Positions 1 to 7,602 of a stretch of DNA of 64,000 nucleotides are shown one piece after another. Source of the DNA: DAIDKA01 sp049792815 (lineage in GTDB: Bacteria; Pseudomonadota; Gammaproteobacteria; Steroidobacterales; Steroidobacteraceae); the NCBI GenBank assembly GCA_049792815.1, contig JBARBG010000025.1, positions 118,764 through 182,763 on the forward strand, read 5' to 3'. Numbering within the stretch: position 1 is the stretch's first letter; each line of letters starts with the position of its first letter. The translations under genes and the position numbers were made by a program. The notes beneath the pieces are model-generated. The model searched no databases, was not told where the DNA came from, and saw nothing but the letters and a program-made list of their open reading frames with translations.

Positions 1-136
1 GCCCTGGCCGGATGAGGCCCCGGTTCACGGCGCCGATCAGCGCAGATTTGCGCGCCACGCCGACGGGCGGCTCGAGTCCCGCACTGACCCCTAGCGTCGC
101 GTCATCCGAACTCTTACCTGCGGGTGGGGAATAACT

Positions 137-811
137 ATGCAACAAGTACGACCGCGAATAGCGCTGCTCCATGTGATTTCAGTCCTGGGGTTCATGTGTT
201 TGCATCCGGCCTTTGCCCAGTCCAGTCCCTTCGGCCTCTACGCAGGCCTCGGCGTCGGTCGCTCCACGCTCGGCAATAGCTTTATCGCGCTTGATCCCTA
301 TAACGCGACCCCTTTCGCGCAGTCCGAGTTGGGCTGGAAGGCCTTAGTCGGCGTACGACCCATACCCTGGGTGGGTGCGGAGCTGCAATATATGGATTTC
401 GGCACCAGCCGCACCCGTTCCGAACCCGCAGACATCGTGAAGGGCGTCAACCACGGACAATTTCTGGGCGGGAGTGCGGCCGAACGTGCTGGGGCACTAT
501 TTGGGGTTGGCTATCTGCCCCTGCCACCCGGATGGCCTGAATTTTTCGGCAAAGTGGGCTGGGCGCGACTGATGGGCAGTTACAGCTATACGGGTGACTA
601 CAACGTTGCCACGCCCACCGGCACGACATACCAAGCGGTTTACACCAGACAGACAGCCAGCAGCCGCGGACTGGCATTCGGCGCAGGCGTGCAAACGCTC
701 CTTGGTGGCCTGGCTCTGCGCGTGGAGTACGAGCGAGTGAACGGCTCGCAAAATAACGGGCCGCATGAAAGGCCCACGCTGGTCTCCGCGAGCCTGTTGT
801 GGTCCTTCTGA
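137..811 (+). CDS. Outer-membrane beta-barrel protein (OmpA-like barrel family)
   Basis: A 224-residue protein with a clear Sec signal peptide (about residues 1-28, cleavage after AFAQ). The mature part has alternating hydrophobic/polar strands, Gly-rich turns and a terminal aromatic (ends LLWSF), as in eight-stranded OmpA/OmpW-like barrels. The opening FGLYAGLGVGRSTLG is typical of the first strand of this family. There is no OmpA peptidoglycan-binding domain, so it is a bare barrel; ligand and role are unknown. A purine-rich Shine-Dalgarno (GGTGGGGA) sits just upstream of the ATG. It converges on the EamA gene, leaving 8 bp between the stops. Confidence 0.75.
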   Translation: MQQVRPRIALLHVISVLGFMCLHPAFAQSSPFGLYAGLGVGRSTLGNSFIALDPYNATPFAQSELGWKALVGVRPIPWVGAELQYMDFGTSRTRSEPADIVKGVNHGQFLGGSAAERAGALFGVGYLPLPPGWPEFFGKVGWARLMGSYSYTGDYNVATPTGTTYQAVYTRQTASSRGLAFGAGVQTLLGGLALRVEYERVNGSQNNGPHERPTLVSASLLWSF

Positions 812-819
812 CGCTTGGG

Positions 820-1716
820 CTACAAAGAGCCTTCCACCTCGGCGACGACCAATGCGGCAGCGGCAGCGCGAGTCGCCAGCCACGAGCCCATCAGGATGAT
901 CGCGAACGCGATGATCCCACCTGCCCCCAGGCGCTCATGCAGAAATCCCACTCCGAGCAGTGTCGCCACGACCGGATTGATGTAGGTGACGATCGAAGCA
1001 CGTGAGGCGCCGGCGTGGGCGACCAGGTAGAACATCAGGAACATGGCGACGGTCGTGCACAGCACACCCAGCACGGCGATCGAGGACAGACTCACGGCTG
1101 ACGGGAGCCGCGCCGGGAAGGTGAGCAGCGCCGGCAGGAGCAGCACGAGGCTCGCCATCGTCAGGCTCGCGGCCACCGGCCCCAGCGAGTCAAGTTCGGA
1201 CAGGTGACGCTGGATAATGAGGGGCCCGATCGCGTACCCCACCGTGGCCAGCAACATGCAGCCGACGCCCGCCCAGCCCTGCACACCGGATACTGGGCCA
1301 AAACCCACCAGCGCGGCGACGCCCAGAAAGCCGGTCACCAGCCCCAGGAGCCGGCGCGGGCCGAGGGGTTCGTGCACTCCGAAGAAGCGGGCCAGAATGA
1401 CAATGGTGAGCGGCACACCGGCTATGAGGATTCCGGTGATCGCCGAACCGATCCAGCGCTCGCCGACGGCGATGGCCGAGAAAGGCACCACAAATTCCAC
1501 CAGCGCGAAGGCAAACACCGCCGCCCAGTGCCCTCGCAGGGTGCCAAGCGCACCGCGCCGCCAGGCGATGGGCAGCAGGATCAACGCCGCCAGTGTGATC
1601 CGACCCCAGGCGACGACGAGCGGCGGCACCTCCTGCACGGCGATCCGTATAAAGAAGTAAGGCACGCCCCAGATCACGCTCAGTGCGCCGAATGCCAGCC
1701 AGACTCGCCAGCTCAT
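820..1716 (-). CDS. EamA-family (DMT superfamily) permease
   Basis: 298 residues, about ten predicted membrane segments arranged as two EamA repeats (roughly residues 5-140 and 150-285). The opening WLAFGALSVIWGVPYFFIR and the motif WGRITLAALILLP in the first repeat are family hallmarks. These inner-membrane proteins usually export or import small metabolites such as amino acids or nucleosides; the substrate cannot be read from sequence. It is a single gene, with the regulatory space 1717-1904 shared with the divergently transcribed gene at 1905. Confidence 0.9.
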   Translation of the reverse strand: MSWRVWLAFGALSVIWGVPYFFIRIAVQEVPPLVVAWGRITLAALILLPIAWRRGALGTLRGHWAAVFAFALVEFVVPFSAIAVGERWIGSAITGILIAGVPLTIVILARFFGVHEPLGPRRLLGLVTGFLGVAALVGFGPVSGVQGWAGVGCMLLATVGYAIGPLIIQRHLSELDSLGPVAASLTMASLVLLLPALLTFPARLPSAVSLSSIAVLGVLCTTVAMFLMFYLVAHAGASRASIVTYINPVVATLLGVGFLHERLGAGGIIAFAIILMGSWLATRAAAAALVVAEVEGSL

Positions 1717-1904
1717 TGAATCAGAGTCCCGCGCCGCTCATCGCGTACGCGAGGCGTGTTGTATGCCGGGGTATCTTGTCGTCAATGGGAGCTTTGGTCT
1801 ATTCCAGTACTGATGCCTCGGAGCCGATGATACGTCGCCGCTAGTGAAGCGGCAGTGGCGGAAACGCCTTGGGCTCATACGTATCCTTTCATGGAGAATC
1901 CTCA

Positions 1905-2402
1905 ATGCTGTCGAATTTTTCACAATACGCACCGCAAGGATTGGCGCCGCAGATTCCTGGACTGCAGGCCAATGGGTCGCCCCAGCTGAATGCAGCACTG
2001 TTTGGCCAACCCGCAGTTTACGCTAACCCGTGGCTCGCTCACGAGCTTGGGCAGCAAGGCGTGGGACCGCAGGTGCCTGCCTGGCTCGGGCCAATCAATC
2101 CCATAGCGCACAATCCGCTGGCACCGGCACCATTCAATGTCAGCCCATTCAATTCAGCGCAGATGGTCCCGGTACTGGGGCAGCTGGCCCAGCAGCTCAC
2201 CGTCCAATGTGCCCTTACTCAACAGGTTGCCCAGCAGATCAGCATCGCAATCCAGCACCTCGCGCACCAGATTGCCCTCCAAGGCGTACAAGGCCAGTAC
2301 TACGGGCAGAATCCCTTGGCGGCCTCCATCCAGGGGAGCTATACCGGATTCAACCCGCAAACGCAGGCATGGGGTGTCACCCGGCCCCCGACGATTCAAT
2401 AG
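1905..2402 (+). CDS. Unrecognised Gln/Pro/Asn-rich protein upstream of a pseudo-subtilase
   Basis: 165 residues from the ATG at 1905, which has a GGAGA ribosome site 7 bases upstream; an in-frame ATG 12 codons earlier has none. I do not recognise the family. The first 80 residues are rich in Pro, Asn, Gln and Gly with NPLAP/NPWLA-type repeats. Residues about 85-125 look like one amphipathic helix rich in Gln (QQLTVQCALTQQVAQQ). The tail is again Gln/Gly/Tyr-rich. There is no signal peptide or membrane segment. It lies 136 bp before the subtilisin-fold gene in the same orientation, so the two may be co-expressed; a strong inverted repeat separates them. The composition suggests a self-assembling or structural protein, but that is inference. 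Confidence 0.7.
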   Translation: MLSNFSQYAPQGLAPQIPGLQANGSPQLNAALFGQPAVYANPWLAHELGQQGVGPQVPAWLGPINPIAHNPLAPAPFNVSPFNSAQMVPVLGQLAQQLTVQCALTQQVAQQISIAIQHLAHQIALQGVQGQYYGQNPLAASIQGSYTGFNPQTQAWGVTRPPTIQ

Positions 2403-2433
2403 CGGCGTCAGACCCGGATTTTGGATTGACCTC

Positions 2434-2480
2434 GGGCGGGCGCCCTGGCCGCAGATTTTGCCGGCCCGTCAGCGCCCGCC
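2434..2480 (+). repeat. GC-rich inverted repeat between the Gln-rich gene and the pseudo-subtilase
   Basis: A perfect 9-bp inverted repeat, GGCGGGCGC (2435-2443) and GCGCCCGCC (2472-2480), with a 28-nt loop that contains further GGCC self-complementarity. It lies 33 bases after the first stop and 58 bases before the next start. No T-run follows, so it is more likely an mRNA processing, stability or attenuation hairpin than an intrinsic terminator. Confidence 0.4.
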
Positions 2481-2538
2481 GAGGTACTCCAACCGTAAAG
2501 CGGATTGTTGCAATTGGCGAATCGATGGGGGATCACTC

Positions 2539-4365
2539 ATGGCTCAGGAAAAAGATGAACGGGGCGCCGCAATACTCAGGAAGTCCAGCGATGGCGGCGA
2601 CGACGCTCTGAATCTGAAAAGGACGGCAGCGAACTCGCGCTCGGCGCACCGCGAATCGGGCAATGGCGTTCCGCAGTCTCAACCCTCCGGCAAACGGCCC
2701 GAGCGCTACATGATCGGCACCCGCACCTGCGCAACGGCGCAAGCGTTCGTCCAGCCGCAACATACCATGGATGATGTGGTCACCTACCTCGACCGGCAGG
2801 GGGATGTGGAGGTGCTCAAACGCCTGAAACTAGGCGGTATACGGCCATTCACAGTTGATGGCCGCAGCACCACCGAGATCGTCGTGGCAACTATCGATGA
2901 GACCAAGGCACAGCGATTGCGCGCCGGGGCACCGCCGGATCTGATCATCGAGCGCGACTCAATGCTGGCCTGCGCGGATTATCTGCCGCTCCCCGGCCGG
3001 GCTGCACAGATTGGAACGTTGTTGCCACTGCGTTGTGCTGCTACTGACGTTGTCATTCGCGTCATTGGCGATCGTGACCAACCGCTGGCTAGGGCAACCG
3101 TGGTTGTCGACGGCGGCGGACTGCCGGCCCAAGCGCTCACGGACGAAACCGGAACCGCAAAGCTGACATTTTTCGGCGGATCACTCGATGAGATTCAGAT
3201 GCTGTTCATCCGCTCGGCTGCCAATCATTGGGATCGCGTAGTGCCCGCGCCCCAGCTCACCTCCGGCACCAACACGATCAAGTTGCAGCCGCTTTCGGAA
3301 CTTTACTCCGGCTTTCCCGGCGCCAGATTGCTCGGCTGGGGGCAGCGTCTGATGGGCATCGATCCGAGCAGCGGACGCTTCACCGGGGCCGGCGTGCGAA
3401 TCGGCATCATCGATTCTGGTTGCGATACGACGCACCCACTGCTCCGACATGTCACGCGCGGCAAGGACTTCACTGCCGGTAGCACGGACACAAGCTGGAC
3501 TCAGGATTCCGCCTCGCAAGGAACGCATTGCGCCGGCATCATTAACGCATCAGGCAGCGACCAGGGCATCATTGGGTGTGCACCTGAGGCCGAGCTGCAC
3601 ATCCTCAAGGTTATTCCCGAGGGACGGGTCAGCGACCTTTTGGCCGCGCTCGATGAATGCATCGAGCGCGAGCTCGATGTCATACACATCAGCGTTGTGA
3701 CCGATGGGTTCTCGGAACTCGTAAGTCAGAAGCTGCAGGAGGCGCGCCAGAAAGGCATCACCTGCATTGCTGCAGCCGGCACGGCTGGAGGATGCTTGGT
3801 TTTCCCGGCGAGTCTGCCAGGAGGAGTCATGGCAGTGGCAGCCATCGGCAGGCTCAAGCAATTCCCGGCCGACAGCTCACATGTTCTGAACGTGATTCCA
3901 CAGCTCATTGGCAGTGACGGTCTGTTCGCGGCGCGGTTTAGTGGTTCGGGTCCCCGGATCAATGTCGGTGCGCCTGGTGTCGCCATCGTGTCCACGGTTC
4001 CCGGTGGCGGGTATGTGGCGGCGGATGGTACGCCGGCCGCGGCAGCGCATGTCACCGGCTTCGCAGCCCTGGTTCTGGCTCACCATCCATTATTCCAGCG
4101 CGAAGGACTGTTCGCGCTGCGCAACGAACAGCGCGTGCAGGCGGTACTCGATCTGATCCAAGCCAGCGCCCTGCCGCATTTCCTGGGTCCGCAGTACATT
4201 GGTTGGGGTGTGCCGGACCTGTCGCGCGTGCCCGGTGACCAGAGCTTTGGCATGGGGCTGACGAGCGGGGACGGCGCGGAACGGGTCGCACCGAACCCGT
4301 ATCGGGTCGCTTCGGATCCAGGATGGTCCTGGCCATCCGGTCAGCAGCCACCGCGGTACTATTGA
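2539..4365 (+). CDS. Subtilisin-fold (S8-like) protein with degenerate catalytic residues (pseudo-protease)
   Basis: 608 residues from the ATG at 2539, which has a GGGGG ribosome site; the open frame runs back to 2137 but there overlaps the preceding gene. Residues about 60-150 resemble an I9-like propeptide and about 165-250 a carboxypeptidase-regulatory-like beta domain. The S8 domain spans about 285-525. The Asp motif is intact (GIIDSGCDTTHP, D292). The His motif reads SQGTHCAGI, so the catalytic His is Gln327 (CAA). The oxyanion Asn is Thr415 (AAAGTAGG). The Ser motif reads DGTPAAAAHVTG, so the nucleophile is Pro499 (CCG). Fold-defining glycines and the second His of each motif survive and the frame is open, so this looks like a maintained pseudo-enzyme rather than decay. 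There is no signal peptide at this start. A binding or scaffold role is inferred. Confidence 0.88.
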   Translation: MAQEKDERGAAILRKSSDGGDDALNLKRTAANSRSAHRESGNGVPQSQPSGKRPERYMIGTRTCATAQAFVQPQHTMDDVVTYLDRQGDVEVLKRLKLGGIRPFTVDGRSTTEIVVATIDETKAQRLRAGAPPDLIIERDSMLACADYLPLPGRAAQIGTLLPLRCAATDVVIRVIGDRDQPLARATVVVDGGGLPAQALTDETGTAKLTFFGGSLDEIQMLFIRSAANHWDRVVPAPQLTSGTNTIKLQPLSELYSGFPGARLLGWGQRLMGIDPSSGRFTGAGVRIGIIDSGCDTTHPLLRHVTRGKDFTAGSTDTSWTQDSASQGTHCAGIINASGSDQGIIGCAPEAELHILKVIPEGRVSDLLAALDECIERELDVIHISVVTDGFSELVSQKLQEARQKGITCIAAAGTAGGCLVFPASLPGGVMAVAAIGRLKQFPADSSHVLNVIPQLIGSDGLFAARFSGSGPRINVGAPGVAIVSTVPGGGYVAADGTPAAAAHVTGFAALVLAHHPLFQREGLFALRNEQRVQAVLDLIQASALPHFLGPQYIGWGVPDLSRVPGDQSFGMGLTSGDGAERVAPNPYRVASDPGWSWPSGQQPPRYY

Positions 4366-4384
4366 TCTGCGCAACCCGCTGGCT

Positions 4385-5044
4385 TCAAACCCTGGCCGGG
4401 AAAAGCGCACAATTTCGCAATATGGTGCGGATGCGAGCAGCGACTTCGCCGCGGCGGTGGACCTTGAGCTTCTCGCACATGTTGTGAACATGGTTCTTGA
4501 CCGTTGCCGCTTCAATCCCCAGTTGGCGCCCAATTTCCTTGTTCGGGAGGCCATTCTCGAGCATTTGGGCAATCTGCAGTTCACGCCGTGACAGCGGCAT
4601 GGCGTTAGCGTGGTCCTTACGACCGTCGCCGTGCGACCGCCCAGCCAGCTCGCCACGCGCAGCCGCCGCAGTCCGCGGCGGCTCCTGCACCTCCTGGCAC
4701 AGCACCTGCTCGAGCACTTTGACCACATCGCCGCTCGCGGCGCTGTCGCGCACGCAGCCGGCCGTTCCCGCCGCCGACAGCGCCAGAATCTCCGCATCGA
4801 TCTCTTTCACGCCAAACGCGACGACTTTGGTGTGGGGTGAGGAAGCAACGAGGTCGGTCACGACACCGATGCTCTCCAGGCGCGCCGCATCGAACAGCAC
4901 GATATCGGGATTTAGTTGTGCGTTCTGATCCTTGGCATGCTCCGTGTCGGCGGTGCTGACGATGTCGACGCCATCTTGCCGTTCGAGGACCGAGTGCAGT
5001 CCCTCCTGCACAACCCGCACATCGCTCACAACGAGAACCCGCAT
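4385..5044 (-). CDS. LuxR/NarL-type response regulator with an atypical receiver domain
   Basis: 219 residues. The ATG at 5044 is preceded by AGAAGGAG; an upstream 39-codon extension lacks a ribosome site. The N-terminal half (about 1-120) is receiver-like and the C-terminus (about 150-212) is a LuxR helix-turn-helix (LSRRELQIAQMLENGLPNKEIGRQ as pattern; NKEIGRQLGIEAATVKNHV carries the recognition helix). The likely phospho-Asp is kept (VLFDAAR), but the first acidic residue is Ser (VVSD), the conserved Thr/Ser region reads AFGVKE and the conserved Lys is replaced (GCVRDS). Phosphorylation-independent activity is plausible. No histidine kinase is adjacent. It converges on the pseudo-subtilase gene, which makes a regulatory link possible but untested. 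Confidence 0.9.
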   Translation of the reverse strand: MRVLVVSDVRVVQEGLHSVLERQDGVDIVSTADTEHAKDQNAQLNPDIVLFDAARLESIGVVTDLVASSPHTKVVAFGVKEIDAEILALSAAGTAGCVRDSAASGDVVKVLEQVLCQEVQEPPRTAAAARGELAGRSHGDGRKDHANAMPLSRRELQIAQMLENGLPNKEIGRQLGIEAATVKNHVHNMCEKLKVHRRGEVAARIRTILRNCALFPARV

Positions 5045-5200
5045 CGCTATGCGCTCCTTCTGCTTGCCGATCTCAGAGTCACCCGCGCGGGCAATGCAAC
5101 GTAGGACCGCTGAAATCGCAAATAGCTCCGCGAAGGCGATGAATATTTTATGACCGGCCATTGCGCGTCAAGCGCCAGCTTAACGCGGCGGCCACGACCT

Positions 5201-6028
5201 TCATTCAAACCAATAGGCTATGCCGCGCATTTCGAGACTTGCGCGTGGCAGTACGCCCGCCGGACAGTCCGGATTGTCGAAGGCGCCGTGTGGCACACAA
5301 TGGGCGCAGTTGCGATCGGTATCATTGGTCTTGAAGACCAGGGCTTCATCGGCACGCATGTTCGAATAGAAGACCCAGCGTTGCCGCGGGCTGTGGCGGA
5401 TCAGCAGGGACTCGAAGGAGAAGGCCACTGCCCCATCGTGATCGAAGATTGCGTCTGCGGGGATAAGATCTTCCGCGGCGAGACTGCGCGCATCACACAC
5501 GGCCAGCGGCACATCCTGCGGCGGCGGTGTCAGCGCTCGCCACACATTGTATTGTGCGGACCGGCGCACGACGCGCCCGTTATCCGGGCGTGATCGCGCA
5601 TAGAAGGATGTCGAGGTGGCATCGCTGCAATCAACGTGTACGAAGCGTGCTGGTCTTGAATTGTTGTGCGCGCCGGATTCCGGTGAGCGTTCGCCGAAGC
5701 GCAGAATACCCGTGCCGGTAACGACGACCTGATCCGCACCGGATACGGCGAGCAACAGCCGGCGGATCTCCTCGACGTGGATCCGTTCCACCTCGCTCCT
5801 ATCACGGAATTCCCGCACCTCGCTGCGGTGCGGATACAGGCTGAAGCCCTCGATGTCCAGCGAGGGCGGACTTGCTCGATGCCGGGCGTCCTCTATGGGA
5901 ACTGCCCGGGGCACGACGTTCAGGACGTCCTTGGTGTTGTCATTGGCGTGAAATATCGGGCGCGTGGCCATCGGCTCGCTGAACCCGAGAGTGCCGAGCA
6001 CGGTGGTTGTGCTGTCAGACAACGGCAT
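5201..6028 (-). CDS. CmcJ/NvfI-family oxidoreductase
   Basis: 275 residues from the ATG at 6028; an alternative ATG lies at 5971. The central and C-terminal motifs are those of the CmcJ/gibberellin-desaturase-like family: NVWRALTPPPQDVPLAVCDA, followed by SLAAEDLIPAD, the RQRWVFYSNMRADEALVFK block and CVPHGAFDNPD near the end. Fungal and bacterial relatives include proteins of secondary-metabolite methoxylation and desaturation, often described as 2-oxoglutarate-type oxidoreductases; the substrate here is unknown. The start overlaps the 3' end of the upstream arylmalonate-decarboxylase-like gene by 14 bp, so the two are probably translationally coupled. Confidence 0.8.
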   Translation of the reverse strand: MPLSDSTTTVLGTLGFSEPMATRPIFHANDNTKDVLNVVPRAVPIEDARHRASPPSLDIEGFSLYPHRSEVREFRDRSEVERIHVEEIRRLLLAVSGADQVVVTGTGILRFGERSPESGAHNNSRPARFVHVDCSDATSTSFYARSRPDNGRVVRRSAQYNVWRALTPPPQDVPLAVCDARSLAAEDLIPADAIFDHDGAVAFSFESLLIRHSPRQRWVFYSNMRADEALVFKTNDTDRNCAHCVPHGAFDNPDCPAGVLPRASLEMRGIAYWFE

Positions 6029-6803
6029 CGCCGATGGACAGCAACCGACCGTGGCCTGGCACACGCCCACTTTTCCCAAGAAGACGCACGCCGGCCCGCA
6101 GCGCATGCGGAAGGCTCGATACCACCGGGACCTTGCACTGGCGTTCGAGAGGCTCGAGCAAATCGAGCGTTCGCAATCCGCCGCATGAAATCAACAGCGC
6201 ATCTGGACGCTGCGCCGACTCGAATACCTCGACACTGAAACGGAGCAGGCCGTCACGCGTGACATTGACGATGTCGCCAACGTTCTCGACACCCAGTCCC
6301 CGAATCGTCAGAACCTCAAAACCTTCTTCCTGGAGAAATATCCGCAGACGTTCATTCACCTCGTCGTCGTAGGCAGTGGCGACTGCCAGCCGTTTACCAC
6401 CGACGCTTTTAAGGCCCTCGCTCACTGCCGTGCTCATTGTCACCGCGGGGCAGCCGCTCGCCGCGCTTACGCGCCGCGTGAGTTCACGATTGAAGGCCGC
6501 GCCCTTGTAAAAGCTGAGCGAGGTGCCCATGAGGATGATCGCCTGGGCACCCTGCAGGCTCAAGGCCTTCGCGGCCGGCACAATTCGTTCGAGCACCTCG
6601 TCATAGCCCTTGGGTGTCATCGTCTTCAGACCGACCGCGGCCGCGCTGAAACGAATTCCCGTGGGATACATGGCGGCCGCCTCGGGCGGCACCGACGGGT
6701 CAACGGGCATTACGAGGCCGAGAAAGGGCTCTCGAGAGGCCGCCCCGGCCCTGCCTGCTGCGCCGGCCAGCGCCAGCTTCAGCACGTCACGACGCGACGC
6801 CAT
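6015..6803 (-). CDS. Tat-exported Asp/Glu racemase-superfamily protein (arylmalonate decarboxylase/maleate isomerase-like)
   Basis: 262 residues with a good GGAGG site before the ATG. The N-terminus has a twin-arginine leader (SRRDVLKLALAGAAG), unusual because this superfamily is normally cytosolic. The motif MGTSLSFYKG forms the dioxyanion pocket of arylmalonate decarboxylases and maleate isomerases. The second half contains ISCGGLRTLDLLEPLE with the second catalytic Cys. The first racemase Cys position is Ser, the arrangement of arylmalonate decarboxylase (one Cys) rather than of two-Cys racemases. A C-C lyase or isomerase acting on a periplasmic dicarboxylate-like compound is the best guess. 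The CmcJ-type gene follows with overlap. Confidence 0.85.
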   Translation of the reverse strand: MASRRDVLKLALAGAAGRAGAASREPFLGLVMPVDPSVPPEAAAMYPTGIRFSAAAVGLKTMTPKGYDEVLERIVPAAKALSLQGAQAIILMGTSLSFYKGAAFNRELTRRVSAASGCPAVTMSTAVSEGLKSVGGKRLAVATAYDDEVNERLRIFLQEEGFEVLTIRGLGVENVGDIVNVTRDGLLRFSVEVFESAQRPDALLISCGGLRTLDLLEPLERQCKVPVVSSLPHALRAGVRLLGKSGRVPGHGRLLSIGDAVV

Positions 6804-6968
6804 GGCAAGCCTCCGTGCAAGTGAGCTCTTCCGATTCGCCCGGATGGGCGGGAGTTGATTCTATGGAGCCCGCGCGGCAACTGTCCAGCACGCCGTTGAA
6901 GACCACAAATGACTCCATTTTCTTCAAGTTTGTTAGACTTTGCGCAAAGAACAGCCACGGAGATGGAT

Positions 6969-7514
6969 ATGAAGCACATGAACCTTATCGCGAGCGTCAT
7001 CGTCAGCCTGGTCTTCTCCAATAGCGCCTTGGCGAGCTATGCGGATGATAGAGCGGAAATCGAAAATCTGTCGAATCGCTACATGATTGCGGTGGACGTA
7101 GGTGATATCGATACCGTCATGAAGACCTGGGTCGATGATGGTGATTTGATCTGGGCAAATGGCACGGAACACGGCAAGGCCGCAATACGCAAGGCAATGA
7201 CCGGCTTTTCGGAGGCGCGCATCAAAGGCATTCCGAAGGGGGCTACGTCATGGCCGCGTTCGCGGCACTTCATCCTGAACCACGTCATTGATGTCAGCGG
7301 TGATACGGCCACGACAATTGCCTATTGGTTCGAGATCACGAACAGCACGCCGCAGAAGGACGTGCAGCTGGTTTATTTCGGCCACTACGAGGATCAGCTG
7401 GTCAGGCGCAGCGGCCACTGGCTGTTCAAGACGCGCAAGGTATACAACGAATCGCTGTCCAATAGCGCCCTCTTCTATCCGGGCCTGGGCGAGAAGGATC
7501 TGCGCAAACCATGA
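6969..7514 (+). CDS. Secreted NTF2/SnoaL-like protein
   Basis: 181 residues from the ATG at 6969, chosen because CGGAG precedes it by 7 bases and it gives a compact signal peptide (about 20 residues, cleavage after ALA). The mature protein is a cystatin-like alpha+beta cone of about 150 residues: an N-terminal helix IENLSNRYMIAVDVGDIDTVMKTW (here given as pattern), the DGD strand, then long beta strands with SGHWLFKTRKVYNES near the end, characteristic of SnoaL_4. These folds bind or isomerise hydrophobic small molecules such as steroids or polyketides, or act as non-enzymatic binders. It is divergent from the Tat-exported decarboxylase-like gene and 88 bp ahead of the PQQ-propeller gene. Confidence 0.85.
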   Translation: MKHMNLIASVIVSLVFSNSALASYADDRAEIENLSNRYMIAVDVGDIDTVMKTWVDDGDLIWANGTEHGKAAIRKAMTGFSEARIKGIPKGATSWPRSRHFILNHVIDVSGDTATTIAYWFEITNSTPQKDVQLVYFGHYEDQLVRRSGHWLFKTRKVYNESLSNSALFYPGLGEKDLRKP

Positions 7515-7602
7515 GGCGGTGCTATCTGTTTTTCCACCGGACAGGAGCCCGACCCGACGCCATATGGCATAGAATATAGCGCAACCATCAGGGGGACACG
7601 GC

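Noticed and set aside
2137..2538. Upstream extension of the pseudo-subtilase frame
   Set aside because: It overlaps the Gln-rich gene in another frame and is Arg/Ser/Pro-rich as expected for a shadow; the ATG at 2539 has a strong ribosome site.
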